A stretch of DNA of 64,000 nucleotides, taken from positions 1-64,000 of the forward strand of contig NZ_FXXA01000002.1 in the NCBI RefSeq assembly GCF_900184265.1, read 5' to 3'. The stretch comes from Eggerthella timonensis (GTDB taxonomy: Bacteria > Actinomycetota > Coriobacteriia > Coriobacteriales > Eggerthellaceae). Every line of letters starts with the position of its first letter. Positions within the stretch are counted from its first letter, which is position 1. Both the position numbers and the translations under genes were made by a program. This document shows, one piece after another, positions 1 through 9,636 of this stretch. Under the pieces are notes generated by a model, which made no database searches, was not told where the DNA came from, and saw only the letters and a list, made by a program, of their open reading frames with translations.

Positions 1-30
1 GGTGCCGTTTTGCGCCCACGACAGCGAAAG

Positions 31-1851
31 CTACTCCCCCAGTTTTTCGGCGGCTTCCATCCATTCTTCTTCGAGGGCGTCGATCTGCTGCTGGAGGTCG
101 CCGATTTGGGCTTGGAAGTCGCCGAGGGCGGCGAAATCGGTGGGATCGGCGGCGGCCATCTGCGCGCGGACGTCCTCGACCTTGCCGTTGAGGGTTTCCA
201 CCTTGCGCTCGTTGGATTGCATGAGCTTGCGGAGGGTTCGCTGCTCGCCGCCGGAGAGGCGGGAGCTTTCGGGCGACGCTTCAGTCCCAGACAAACGCGC
301 GTCAGCGGCGCGCGCAGAACGCTGGCTTGGAGGCTGCGACGACACTGCGGATGCGGCGGAAATCGCCAAATACTCCTCCACGCCGCCGGGCAGGTGGCGC
401 AGCTTTCCCCCGATGAGCGCGAACTGATGGTCGGTGACGCGCTCCATGAGGTAGCGGTCGTGGGTGACCAGCAGCAACGTTCCCGGCCAGGCGTCCAGCA
501 GGTCCTCAACCACGGCCAGCATGTCGGTATCCAGATCGTTGCCGGGCTCGTCGAGGATGAGCACGTTCGGCTCGTCCAGCAGGATGAGCATGAGGGCCAG
601 GCGGCGCTTCTGCCCGCCCGACAGATCTTTCACCGGCTCGTTGAGGTCGGCGCGCTTGAATCCCAGCTTCTCCAGGAGCTGCGCAGGCGTCATCTCCTTG
701 CCATCGAGCATCGTGCGGCGGCTGTAGCGGCCGATGACCTGGCGCACGCGGTCGTCGCCCAGCTCGGACAGGTCGTCCAAATGCTGCGACAACACGGCGA
801 AGCGCACGGTCTTGCCGATTTTCACCTCGCCCGCATTCAACTGCTGCAAGCCCTGGATCACGCGCAGCAACGTGGTCTTGCCGGTGCCGTTCTCACCGAC
901 GATGCCGTAGCGATCGCCCGGGCCGATGATCCAGTCCACGTCGTCGAGGACGGTCTTCTCGCCGAAGCGCACGGTCACGTGCTCGAGATCCACCACCTGC
1001 TTGCCGAGGCGCGCTATGGCCATGCGCTTGAGCTCCAGCTCGTCGCGCAAGGGAGGCACGTCGGCGATGAGCTCCTGGGCGGCGGCCACGTGGAACTTCG
1101 GCTTCGTCGCGCGCGCCCGCGCACCGCGCGAAAGCCAGGCCAGCTCGCGGCGCAGCTCGTTCTGGCGCTTCTGCTCGGCCAACGCCATAAGGCGGTCGCG
1201 CTCCACGCGTTGCATGATGTAGGCCGAGAAGCCGCCTTCGAACGGCTCCACGCGCTGGTCGTGCACCTCCCACATGCGCAGGCATACCTCGTCGAGGAAC
1301 CAGCGATCGTGCGTAACCACGAGCAGCGCGCCCGCGCCCTTCTTCCAGCGGGTTTTCAGATGGTTCGCCAACCAGGTGATGGCGCGCACGTCCAGGTGGT
1401 TCGTCGGCTCGTCGAGCGCCAGCACGTCCCAGTCGCCGATGAGCAGCCGCACGAGGTCGACCCGGCGGCGCTGACCGCCCGACAGCGTCCCCACCTGCGC
1501 ATCCCAGGGTATGTCGCCGGCCAGCCCGGCGATGATGTCGCGGATGCGCGCGTCGCTGGCCCACACGTACTCGGGAAGGTCGCCCACCACGGCCCGCTCC
1601 ACGGTCGCCTCGGGGTCGAGCGTGTCGACCTGCCCCAGCACGCCCACGCGCACGGCGCCGTTCCTCAGCACGCGGCCTTCGTCGGGTTCGAGCGTGCCCG
1701 CCAACAGGTTCAGCAACGTCGACTTGCCGTCGCCGTTGCGCCCGACGATGCCCACGCGGTCGCCCTCGTCCACGCCCAGCGACACCTCGGAGAACACCTC
1801 TTTCGTGGGAAATTCGACCCGCACCTTCTCGCACCCAAGCAGAAACGCCAT
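31..1851 (-). CDS. ABC-F family ATPase (Uup/EttA-like)
   Basis: A soluble 606-residue protein with two ABC ATPase domains and no membrane segments, typical of ABC-F proteins that act on ribosomes (Uup, EttA and resistance relatives). Walker A of domain 1 is GRNGDGKST at residues 37-45, with LSGGQ and LALDEPTNHLD following. Domain 2 has GENGTGKTT near residue 320, LSGGQKRR and LILDEPGNDLD. The last ~70 residues form a charged helical tail like the Uup C-terminal coiled coil. The ATG at 1851 begins MAFLLGCEKV, placing the first Walker A at the usual distance, and an AAGGA-type ribosome site precedes it. Family membership is secure; translation rescue, ribosome assembly or antibiotic protection cannot be separated here. 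Confidence 0.93.
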   Translation of the reverse strand: MAFLLGCEKVRVEFPTKEVFSEVSLGVDEGDRVGIVGRNGDGKSTLLNLLAGTLEPDEGRVLRNGAVRVGVLGQVDTLDPEATVERAVVGDLPEYVWASDARIRDIIAGLAGDIPWDAQVGTLSGGQRRRVDLVRLLIGDWDVLALDEPTNHLDVRAITWLANHLKTRWKKGAGALLVVTHDRWFLDEVCLRMWEVHDQRVEPFEGGFSAYIMQRVERDRLMALAEQKRQNELRRELAWLSRGARARATKPKFHVAAAQELIADVPPLRDELELKRMAIARLGKQVVDLEHVTVRFGEKTVLDDVDWIIGPGDRYGIVGENGTGKTTLLRVIQGLQQLNAGEVKIGKTVRFAVLSQHLDDLSELGDDRVRQVIGRYSRRTMLDGKEMTPAQLLEKLGFKRADLNEPVKDLSGGQKRRLALMLILLDEPNVLILDEPGNDLDTDMLAVVEDLLDAWPGTLLLVTHDRYLMERVTDHQFALIGGKLRHLPGGVEEYLAISAASAVSSQPPSQRSARAADARLSGTEASPESSRLSGGEQRTLRKLMQSNERKVETLNGKVEDVRAQMAAADPTDFAALGDFQAQIGDLQQQIDALEEEWMEAAEKLGE

Positions 1852-1951
1852 GAAGCCATCCTTCTTCGTATAGTCTCAGGAGGCCGATTATAGCGCATGG
1901 TGCCGAAGCGGGCCTCCGCTCCACGAGAAGGCCGCGCCCGGCGCGCGGAAC

Positions 1952-2821
1952 CTACGCCGAAGGCTCCGCGTAGCGCGCTTCGGCCTGCTCGTGCACGAGC
2001 TCTTGCATGAGCGCGTTCCAGCAGTTCGGCCACGCGACGTCGGGAATGTCGTCGTACGCCAAGCGCTGCATCATGAACAGCGGCGCACCCGTCGCCTCGC
2101 CGGCAACCTGCGCGCGCAGCTCATCTTCAAAGCCCTCGGCGGGCACGAGGCGATACGAAGTCGAGGTCATGCCGCCGCCCTTGAACGTCCCGTCCACCGT
2201 GAGCGCCGTCTGTTCGAAGCGCTGCGCAGCCGCCGCGGCCTGCTGCGCCACGTCCCCCTCGAGCGCCTCGTCGGGCACTCGCGCCAGCAGATCGAGCAGC
2301 ACCGGCCCTGGCCCGAGGTCGTCGGACACGAGGCGCCGGAACACCGTCATGGTGCTCGCAGGGAAATACGGCTGGCCGAACGTCGTCTGCTCAGCTGACG
2401 ACGCACCGTCGAACGGCACGCCCGGATCCGAAAATCCCACGTCGGGAACGTCTCCCCACGCGAAATACAGCTCCCACTGGTCGCCGCCTTCGCACGTGAG
2501 GTTCGCGCGGAAGCGAGCGATGCCGTCCTCGATGCCCGCGAACATGATGCCGGATTCGTCGTTCGGCACCGCAATGGGCTCGCCGCTTGCGTACGCCAGA
2601 GAATCGCCGCGCTCCCACGAGGTGTCGAGCTGCACGTGGAAGTCGTAGTTCGAAGGATCGGGCGCCCAGTCCGCCACCTGATCCTCGTCGGCGACGAACG
2701 GCCCCGAGCTCGAGCATCCCGTCATCAGCCCGACGCAGCACGCCGCGCCGACGTATAAGCCGACGAGCGCCCGCGCCCATCGCCCGCACGTCTCCCCCAG
2801 TTCCCATCCCGGCGTCTCCAT
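1952..2821 (-). CDS. Putative lipoprotein, unknown function
   Basis: A 289-residue protein. The start at 2821 is chosen because GGGGAGGG lies just upstream; the reading frame stays open to 3016 but that extension looks non-coding. The N-terminus has one hydrophobic segment ending LMTGCSSSG, a lipobox-like cleavage site, so it is probably a membrane-anchored lipoprotein. The rest is acidic and soluble with no catalytic motif I recognise. It lies between the ABC-F gene on the same strand and the divergent secreted flavoprotein at 3054. No function is proposed. Confidence 0.75.
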   Translation of the reverse strand: METPGWELGETCGRWARALVGLYVGAACCVGLMTGCSSSGPFVADEDQVADWAPDPSNYDFHVQLDTSWERGDSLAYASGEPIAVPNDESGIMFAGIEDGIARFRANLTCEGGDQWELYFAWGDVPDVGFSDPGVPFDGASSAEQTTFGQPYFPASTMTVFRRLVSDDLGPGPVLLDLLARVPDEALEGDVAQQAAAAAQRFEQTALTVDGTFKGGGMTSTSYRLVPAEGFEDELRAQVAGEATGAPLFMMQRLAYDDIPDVAWPNCWNALMQELVHEQAEARYAEPSA

Positions 2822-3053
2822 AGGCCCTCCCCTGCAACACGACCTCCGCCCCGTTCGCTCCATGATACCAAACGGCGGGGAAAGGCCGAAGCCCCGACGC
2901 GAAGGAGGAAAAACCGCGGAGGACGCCGTTTTTCGATCATCGGGCGCGCAAGTTCGGCCGCAAGGGAGGAGTTCTCTGCATTTTACCTGTTGAACGCACT
3001 TATATGATGAAACCATCCCCAGGGAGGGGGCACCGCTCGATCAAGGAGGAACC

Positions 3054-4877
3054 ATGGACAAAGCGCACGCATCCACCCAAAACGACCGACACCAGCACCA
3101 CCTCAGCAGACGCGGCTTCTTCAAGGCGGCCGCCACGGCAACCGTCGCCACGGCGGCGGGCGGGGCGCTCGCAGCGTGCTCGCCGACGGCGCCCGCCGCG
3201 GAAAGCAATGCGAGCGACAAAGCGAAAGCCGCGTTCGAGGCGGCCGCGGCTCCCATCGAACCCGTCGAGGCGCCTGCGTCGTGGGATGTCGAAGCCGACG
3301 TCATCGTCGTGGGGTCGGGCGGCGGCGGCATGACCGGCTCGGTGCGCCTCGCCGACGCGGGCATGAGCGTCATCATGCTGGAGAAGAACGAGAAGACGGG
3401 CGGCACCACGTCGTACGGCGGCATGTTCGTGAACCTCGGCGGCCACCGCATGGCGAACGAGGTCGAGTGGGCCTATCCCACCTACCCGTACGACCCGAAC
3501 GCCGTGGTCACCTACATCAACGACCTGCAGCAGATGACCGTCGATCCCGAGCTGCTGTACGCCATGGCCGTGGAAGGGCCGCAGTGCATCGACTGGATGG
3601 CCGACGCGATGGACGTGCCCTGGGCCCCGTCGAGCAAAGGCCCGTCTGGCATGAAGAGCCTGTACTGGGACGGCCAGATCACCGCGAAGAACTCCATCGA
3701 GATCAACCACTACCCCTTCGAGATCATGACCGAAACGGCTAAAGCCCACGGCGTGGACATCCGTACGAGCACCGAAGCCCTCGCGCTCGTGATGGACGAC
3801 GGCACCGTGGTGGGCATCAAGGCCAAGACGCCCGACGGAGAGAAGTTCTTCCACGGCAAAAAAGCCGTGCTGCTCACCGCCGGCGGCTTCGAGATGAACC
3901 GCGCGATGCTGGCCAAGTACACGCCCACCTGCCTACGCGGCATCGTCAACGTGGCCACGCCTCCCTACAACGATGGCGCGTGCATCCGCATGGGCCTCGG
4001 CGCGGGCGCCGACCTGTCGGGTTACGACTCGGTGGCCTGCTTCGACGGCAGCGTGGAGTGGGAGCCCTACGACGAGTTCGCCACGACCATGAACGCACAC
4101 GTCAACAAGGACGGCAACCAGGCGGTGCGCCAACCGTGGCTGCTCATCAACCGCACGGGGCAGCGCGTGCCGTTCCTCAGCACGGCCGGCTCGTCCTACC
4201 CGTTCCTCAACACCGATCCCAACACCCTGGTAACCGCGCTCACCGACCAAGGCGCCGTGGAGATGAGCCAGCCGGGCGGGCGCACGTACGTGTGCTTCGA
4301 CTCGAAGTTCGAGCAGCTCGTCGGCGACAACTTCTTCAAGCAGTCCGTGTGCCGCGTAGGCAAGGTCATCCCCGACGACGACCCGCTCATCGACCGCGTT
4401 CCCGAATGGCAGCGCGACTGGCGCAATGCGTTCCAGATCATGGTGGACGCGGGCGCCGTCAAGGAATGCGACACCATCGAAGAGCTGGAGCAGGAGCTCG
4501 GGTTGCGCGAGGGCGTGCTCGTGAAAGCCGTCGAAGACTGGAACAAGGCGTGCGCGGCCGGCGAAGACAGCGTTCCCACGTACAAGTACGATCCCGAGTG
4601 GCTCATCCCCATCGGCGACCCGCCGTTCTACGGCGCGAAGATCGGCGGCAACCTGTTCGCCACGAAGTGCGGCCTGCGCATCAACCCGAAGATGCAGGTC
4701 ATCGACACGGAAGGTGCCGTCATCGAAGGGCTGTACGCCGGATGGCACACCGCCGGCGGATCGAACGGCGAGAACAACATCGCCGGCAAGCCGTTCAACG
4801 GCCTGTACGGCGACGTGGGCCTCTCGTTCGTCGGCGGCTACATGGCTGCCGGCGCCATCATCGAAGCCCAGGCCTAA
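3054..4877 (+). CDS. Tat-exported FAD-dependent reductase (fumarate reductase-like)
   Basis: A 607-residue flavoprotein. Residues 1-45 are a twin-arginine signal (SRRGFFKAA) ending in LAACSP, so it is probably exported and perhaps lipid-anchored. A dinucleotide-binding motif VIVVGSGGGG near residue 85 and LEKNEKTGGTT after it mark the FAD_binding_2 (fumarate reductase/KstD/urocanate reductase) fold. The C-terminal end (YAGWHTAGGSNGEN) is the second FAD contact. No cytochrome c or FMN domain is fused and no membrane anchor gene follows, so its electron donor is not visible. A clear AAGGAGG precedes the ATG. It is monocistronic, ends at a hairpin (4899-4930) and faces a LysR gene. The substrate is unknown; this family reduces diverse enoates and aromatics in Eggerthellaceae. 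Confidence 0.9.
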   Translation: MDKAHASTQNDRHQHHLSRRGFFKAAATATVATAAGGALAACSPTAPAAESNASDKAKAAFEAAAAPIEPVEAPASWDVEADVIVVGSGGGGMTGSVRLADAGMSVIMLEKNEKTGGTTSYGGMFVNLGGHRMANEVEWAYPTYPYDPNAVVTYINDLQQMTVDPELLYAMAVEGPQCIDWMADAMDVPWAPSSKGPSGMKSLYWDGQITAKNSIEINHYPFEIMTETAKAHGVDIRTSTEALALVMDDGTVVGIKAKTPDGEKFFHGKKAVLLTAGGFEMNRAMLAKYTPTCLRGIVNVATPPYNDGACIRMGLGAGADLSGYDSVACFDGSVEWEPYDEFATTMNAHVNKDGNQAVRQPWLLINRTGQRVPFLSTAGSSYPFLNTDPNTLVTALTDQGAVEMSQPGGRTYVCFDSKFEQLVGDNFFKQSVCRVGKVIPDDDPLIDRVPEWQRDWRNAFQIMVDAGAVKECDTIEELEQELGLREGVLVKAVEDWNKACAAGEDSVPTYKYDPEWLIPIGDPPFYGAKIGGNLFATKCGLRINPKMQVIDTEGAVIEGLYAGWHTAGGSNGENNIAGKPFNGLYGDVGLSFVGGYMAAGAIIEAQA

Positions 4878-4898
4878 CGCCCGCGCCCCGCTCGAAAG

Positions 4899-4930
4899 CC
4901 GCGCCGCCGACCCCTCCTCCGGCGGCGCGG
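4899..4930. terminator. Hairpin between convergent flavoprotein and LysR genes
   Basis: An 11-bp GC-only inverted repeat (CCGCGCCGCCG / CGGCGGCGCGG) with a 10-base loop lies between two convergent stop codons. There is no strong T run, so its role as a terminator is inferred from position and strength. Confidence 0.55.
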
Positions 4931-4948
4931 ATCTTCGCGCAGGATGCG

Positions 4949-5884
4949 TCAGCCGACGCCTTCCGCGGCAAGCGCGCGCAGCTCGCCCAAAAATTCGCGG
5001 CCGCACGAGTCGAGGCGTCGCTCGTCGTACAACACATGCAAGTCGCATGGGATGGCGAAGTCCTCGACCGAGAATATCCTGATGTCAGGACTCGTCCGCA
5101 AGCCCGAGCGCGACCCTGCCAGCGCGATGCCGAACGTTTCGCCCACGCCTGAAAGGTACAGATCGAGGTAGTTGCCGCAAGGCTGGTTGTCCGGCTCTAT
5201 GCGCACCCCCGCGGCGGAGAAGTAGTCGGCAACCGTTCTGCCAGCGGACAGCAGATTGCTGGAGTTGCCCAGCAGCAGCGTGTACCCCTCCAAATCGCTG
5301 GCGACGATGCGCTCTTTGTCGAACAGGGGGCACGAGCGGTTCATCCAAAAGCAGCATTCGCCGGTGGCCAGGAAAAACGAGGCGATGCGCTCGTCAACGT
5401 CGATCGGCCCGGGAGCAGCGTCGCAGCGCGGTCTGACGTGCGCGAATATCGAAACGTCGACCTTGCCGCCGACCACCGATTCCACGTTCGCATACGTTCC
5501 CGAAGCGAACAGTATCTCGACGTGCCGCTCGGGGGACTCTCGCCGAAACACGGCGAGCGCGCGCAACAGCACCTCTTCGAACGGCGGGTAATCGAGGGTG
5601 CCCACGACGAGCGACGACGAGGCGGCCGAGAACGCCCGGCACTCCTCGACGCTCTCCTCCGTGAGCTTCACGATGGCGCGCGCCTTCTTCAGGAACAGCT
5701 TGCCCGTAGGCGAGAGCTCGAGAGCGCCCTGGCGCTTCACCGTGAGCGGGGCGCCTACCTCTTCTTCGAGCGCATGGATGTGAGCGCGCAGCGCCGGCTG
5801 CGACACGAACAGCTCGGAAGCGGCTTGCGCGTAGTTGAGCGAGTGCGAGAACGTCACGTATTCGTGCAGGTATGCAGTGTCCAA
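4949..5884 (-). CDS. LysR-family transcriptional regulator
   Basis: A 311-residue LysR-type regulator. Residues 1-60 hold the winged helix-turn-helix (FSHSLNYAQAASELFVSQPA, then LEEEVGAPL); the remainder is the periplasmic-binding-protein-like effector domain. It is convergent with the secreted flavoprotein (3054-4877) and divergent from the Na+/H+ antiporter (5993) across a ~108-bp gap, the classic LysR arrangement, so the antiporter and itself are the most likely targets and the flavoprotein a second candidate. The ATG at 5884 starts MDTAYLHEYVTFSH, the normal LysR opening. Effector unknown. Confidence 0.92.
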   Translation of the reverse strand: MDTAYLHEYVTFSHSLNYAQAASELFVSQPALRAHIHALEEEVGAPLTVKRQGALELSPTGKLFLKKARAIVKLTEESVEECRAFSAASSSLVVGTLDYPPFEEVLLRALAVFRRESPERHVEILFASGTYANVESVVGGKVDVSIFAHVRPRCDAAPGPIDVDERIASFFLATGECCFWMNRSCPLFDKERIVASDLEGYTLLLGNSSNLLSAGRTVADYFSAAGVRIEPDNQPCGNYLDLYLSGVGETFGIALAGSRSGLRTSPDIRIFSVEDFAIPCDLHVLYDERRLDSCGREFLGELRALAAEGVG

Positions 5885-5992
5885 TGGTATTCCTCCCCTC
5901 TACCACCGACCTCCACTATACACGAATCGTCGAGCCGCCGTTACGTTACAATAGAGGCACGCCCCCGACCTGCTTTCGAAGGAGGCACCTTC

Positions 5993-7993
5993 GTGGAACT
6001 TCTTGAGCTCTCTTTGCTGATGCTTGCCGCCGTGCTGCTGTCATCCGTGATCGACCAGCTGGTTCCCAAAGTGTCGTCACCGCTCATACAGATTGGCTTG
6101 GGCCTGGTCATTGCCTTGGTGATGGGCACCCAGATCAACATCGACTTCGACCCGAACCTGTTCTTGGTGCTGTTTATAGCACCGCTCTTGTACGACGAGG
6201 CCAAGCACATCGACAAGAAAGCGCTTTGGGAGAACAAGCGACCGGTGCTGTCGCTGGCCGTCGGCCTGGTCATCGCCTCGGCGCTCATCGTCGGCTTCGC
6301 CGTGAACTGGCTGATCCCGTCCGTCTCGCTGGCCGCCGCGTTCGCATTGGGCGCCGCGCTCGGACCCACCGATGCCGTGTCGGTGGCCTCGCTGTCCAAG
6401 CAGGTGAAGATCCCCGCGCGCTCCCGCAACATCCTCGAAAGCGAGTCCATCATCAACGACGCCTCGGGCATCGTGTCGTTCCAATTCGCCATCGCCGCTG
6501 CGGTCACCAGCACGTTCTCGCTCGTCGGCGCCACCGCGAACTTCTTCTTCGCCTTCGTGGGCGGCATGCTCGTGGGTGTAGGACTGGGCTACCTGGGCAA
6601 TTTCATCGTGCGCCGCGTGCGCTCATGGGGGCTTGAGAACTCCACGTTCCACGTGCTGTTCGAGGTGTTCGTTCCGTTCATCGTCTACCTCGTAGCCAAC
6701 GGTCTGGGCACGAGCGGCATCATCGCCGTCGTGGCCGCCGGCCTTCTCAACGTCGTGTCGCCGCGGACCGTCGGGCCCGCCGTCTCGCGCATGAACATCG
6801 TTTCGACCAGCGTGTGGCGCGTGCTGTCGTTCGCGCTCAACGGCATCGTGTTCGTGCTCCTCGGCACGCAGCTGCCGCGAGCCATGCAACGCACGTGGGC
6901 GAACGTTACCATCGACAACGACGTCCTCATCGGCTACATATTGGGAATCACGCTGCTGATGCTGGCCGTCAGGTTCGCATGGGTGCTGGCCATGGAACGC
7001 ATCCACCGGCAGCGCACCGGACGCATGACGATGGACGAGCTTCGCTCCACCGCTATCATGACGCTCGCCGGGCCGAAAGGAACCATCACGCTGGCCGTCG
7101 CGTTCACTATCCCCTTCGCCATTCCCCAACGCGAGCTGCTGCTGTTCCTGGCGTGCGGCGTCATCGTGGTCACCATGCTGCTGGCAACGTTCGCGGTGCC
7201 GCTTATCGCTCCGAAGAAGGAATCCGTCGACGAAGATCGCTTCGACGAGGAGCAGGCCACCATCGAGATCCTCCGGTCGGTCATCGAGGAGCTGGCCGCC
7301 CGTCAAACCGACGAAAATCGCGCAGCCACGCAAACGGTCATCCACGCTTACAACGAGCGCATCGCCCGCCTGAAGGACAAGACCGACCTGTCGGGCGACT
7401 CGATCACGCCGCTGCGCCTCCGCGCGAACCGTTGGGAGCGCGGCTTCGTGCTCGACCTGCTGGAACGCGAGGAGATCGACCAGCTGGTGGGGTATCGTTA
7501 CGTAAAGCGTCTCTCGCGCACCGAGAACCTGCTCAAGCACCACGCCGACCGCGTGTCGCTGCAGATAGCCTACCTGCGCGTGCGCACGCTGGCGCATGCG
7601 GGATGGCACCGTCTCGTCGAAGCGCTGCCCGGCGACGATCTCGCCGAGCGCGCGCAGGCCGAGCGCGACCTCCGTCTCCGCAGCAACGAGCATGTCATCG
7701 AGAAACTGCAGGCCGAGCTGGCCTCGTCCACATCGGACGAACCGACCGAGCACGTAAGCGCGCTGCTGCTGGAATACCAACGCCTCGTGCAGACCACGCA
7801 CGCAGCAAATCCTTCCATCACCGCGCTCACCACCACGGCGGACAAGGCCGTGGAGCTCCAGCTCCAAGGCCTGCGGTTGGAGCTGGAAGCCATCCAGTCG
7901 AGCTACGAGGACGGAACGCTGCCCCGCGCCTCGTACAAGCGGCTGCGCGAGAACGTGGCGCTCATGCAGATCGACCTCGAAGACAACGTGTAG
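5993..7993 (+). CDS. CPA1-family Na+/H+ antiporter with long cytosolic tail
   Basis: A 666-residue membrane protein. I choose the GTG at 5993 because AAGGAGG lies 7 bases upstream and translation then begins VELLELSLLMLAA, the first membrane helix; the frame is open further upstream but antisense to the LysR gene. About 12 membrane segments fill residues 1-410, with FALGAALGPTDAVSVASL and SESIINDASGIVSF, the conserved CPA1 ion-binding region (ND motif). The last ~240 residues are charged and helical, a regulatory tail as in NhaP and eukaryotic NHE proteins. Proposed role: proton-coupled Na+ (or K+) export for pH and sodium homeostasis. Divergent from the LysR gene. Confidence 0.92.
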   Translation: MELLELSLLMLAAVLLSSVIDQLVPKVSSPLIQIGLGLVIALVMGTQINIDFDPNLFLVLFIAPLLYDEAKHIDKKALWENKRPVLSLAVGLVIASALIVGFAVNWLIPSVSLAAAFALGAALGPTDAVSVASLSKQVKIPARSRNILESESIINDASGIVSFQFAIAAAVTSTFSLVGATANFFFAFVGGMLVGVGLGYLGNFIVRRVRSWGLENSTFHVLFEVFVPFIVYLVANGLGTSGIIAVVAAGLLNVVSPRTVGPAVSRMNIVSTSVWRVLSFALNGIVFVLLGTQLPRAMQRTWANVTIDNDVLIGYILGITLLMLAVRFAWVLAMERIHRQRTGRMTMDELRSTAIMTLAGPKGTITLAVAFTIPFAIPQRELLLFLACGVIVVTMLLATFAVPLIAPKKESVDEDRFDEEQATIEILRSVIEELAARQTDENRAATQTVIHAYNERIARLKDKTDLSGDSITPLRLRANRWERGFVLDLLEREEIDQLVGYRYVKRLSRTENLLKHHADRVSLQIAYLRVRTLAHAGWHRLVEALPGDDLAERAQAERDLRLRSNEHVIEKLQAELASSTSDEPTEHVSALLLEYQRLVQTTHAANPSITALTTTADKAVELQLQGLRLELEAIQSSYEDGTLPRASYKRLRENVALMQIDLEDNV

Positions 7994-8008
7994 CGAGGAA
8001 GACGCTCC

Positions 8009-9124
8009 CTAGAACAGCACCATCACCGCCACGACGAACGCTGCGGTCAGCACGATGCCGCCGATGACGATGGCCCACACGGCCGGACGCGCGAAGTTGA
8101 GCGTCCAGCCCACGCCGAACCGCTCGGGCAGGAACAGGCTGGCGTCGTCGGGGTTGAAGTAGAACACGCCGAACTTCCAGTACCGATCGTCGTCCACGAG
8201 CAGTCGGTCGGACGTCTGCATGCGCTTGAACACGCGCGAACCGGCCTGGCCGTACACGACGCTCACCGCCATGCCGCCGATGCACAGCACGAGCGCGGCG
8301 ATCATCACGAGCACGCCCGCCTGCCCCAAGTTGATCAGGTTCATGAACGACAGCGGCATGGCGATCATCGCCACCGCTATCACGAGACCGCCCACCACGA
8401 GATAGATGCTCTGCGCGCGGGCGAACAGGCCGTATGCGAGCGCCGATGTGGCTGGCGCGCCAGGCTCGGCCCACTTCTTCGAATGGGCGATGGTCCAGTG
8501 GGAGAATGCGAAGCATAGGCCCATGAAGCCTTGGATGAGCACGGGCATCCACAGGATGATCGGGGTCTTCTCGGCGTAGCGGTTCACCGTGCCGTCGAAG
8601 TCCATGTGCATGGGAATCTGGTCGGGCATGTGCGCGTAGCCGATCGCGCCCACCGCGAATGTGATTAGCATGACGGGCAGGTACAGCAGGTTCCACTTCA
8701 CCGAGACAGCGTGCGGCACGGGCTGCTCGCCCACCACCGCGACGGACTCCTGCGCATCGGCCTCCCAGCCGTGCTCGTTCTTGTACGCGGTCATCTTCGC
8801 CCGGTACGCCAGCATGAGCCCGTAACCGCCTGCGGTCAGCGCGAGCGACCCGACGATCAGCACGCCCATCACGCCGTCCACGTTGCCCGCAGCCGCGCAG
8901 GCGAACCCCGCCAGGGTGAACGCAGCCGTAGCCGCGCCGACGATGACCGCGTAGCGGCGCTTGAGCGCTTTGACGTACGGGTCGTTCCGCTCGGACGTGG
9001 GAACGGTGACCGCGAACACCTCGCCGCGCCGCATGAGATAGGGGGTCGCGGCCATGAACGCGCCGATAATCGGCACGAGCAACGACGTGACCAGCATGAT
9101 GGCCGTCAGATCGAATCCCTCCAC
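8009..9124 (-). CDS. DUF1648/DUF5808 membrane protein
   Basis: A 371-residue multi-pass membrane protein. The GTG at 9124 is preferred: it overlaps the stop of the upstream GntR gene in TAGTG and has GGGGGAGG nine bases upstream. The middle carries a DUF1648 segment (MPDQIPMHMDFDGTVNRYAEK) and the C-terminus a DUF5808 block (DDRYWKFGVFYFNPDD, then FGVGWTLNF). These domains usually travel with YtrA-type GntR regulators and ABC transporters, as here (last gene of the 12351-8009 operon). Biochemical role unknown; a part in envelope-stress response alongside the exporter is inferred from context. Confidence 0.85.
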   Translation of the reverse strand: MEGFDLTAIMLVTSLLVPIIGAFMAATPYLMRRGEVFAVTVPTSERNDPYVKALKRRYAVIVGAATAAFTLAGFACAAAGNVDGVMGVLIVGSLALTAGGYGLMLAYRAKMTAYKNEHGWEADAQESVAVVGEQPVPHAVSVKWNLLYLPVMLITFAVGAIGYAHMPDQIPMHMDFDGTVNRYAEKTPIILWMPVLIQGFMGLCFAFSHWTIAHSKKWAEPGAPATSALAYGLFARAQSIYLVVGGLVIAVAMIAMPLSFMNLINLGQAGVLVMIAALVLCIGGMAVSVVYGQAGSRVFKRMQTSDRLLVDDDRYWKFGVFYFNPDDASLFLPERFGVGWTLNFARPAVWAIVIGGIVLTAAFVVAVMVLF

Positions 9125-9621
9125 TACCACGCACCTCCCCCGAGCACCGGCTCGCACGACACCGTGCGGTCGGCGCCGGACGCGCGTGCATCGTCGGACG
9201 CGCCGGCGTCCGTCGCATCCGAGCGCGCGCCCGCCCCGTAGGCGCGCGCAGCCTGGCGTTGCGCGCACTCCAAAAACTCGCCCCAGCTGCCGCCCCGCGC
9301 GCGATGCGCCAGCGCAAGCTCGAACAGGCCGTCCTCCATCTTCGCCAGCTCGATCTGCGCACGATCGGCCCGGTCGTCCTCGCACGGGTCGGCGATGTAC
9401 GCTCCCGAGCGACCGCGCATGAGCACGTACCCCTCGTCGCGCAGCACGGCGTACGCCTTGTTCACCGTGTGCAGGTTGATCCCCAGGTCGCTGGCCAGGG
9501 CGCGCACGGAGGGCAGCGCCGCGCCGGGCTCCAGCTCGCCGCGCGCGATGGCCGCGATGATCTGACCGCGCAATTGCAGGTACAGCGGCTCTTCCGACTT
9601 CTGATCTATGCGGATGACCAT
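9124..9621 (-). CDS. GntR-family regulator, YtrA subfamily
   Basis: A 165-residue regulator. Residues 1-75 are the GntR winged helix (EEPLYLQLRGQIIAAIARGE, PSVRALASDLGINLHTVNKAY), with only a short C-terminal region, as in the YtrA subfamily that lacks a large effector domain. The last ~50 residues are alanine-, aspartate- and serine-rich and probably disordered. It sits inside the ABC transporter operon, downstream of the transporter genes, a typical arrangement for autorepression. The palindrome at 12428-12448 in front of the operon is a candidate operator. AAGGAGG precedes the ATG. Confidence 0.92.
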   Translation of the reverse strand: MVIRIDQKSEEPLYLQLRGQIIAAIARGELEPGAALPSVRALASDLGINLHTVNKAYAVLRDEGYVLMRGRSGAYIADPCEDDRADRAQIELAKMEDGLFELALAHRARGGSWGEFLECAQRQAARAYGAGARSDATDAGASDDARASGADRTVSCEPVLGGGAW

Positions 9622-9636
9622 GCAGACCTCCTTCGT

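Noticed and set aside
10-1893. A 627-codon plus-strand open frame at the window start
   Set aside because: Antisense shadow of the ABC-F gene.
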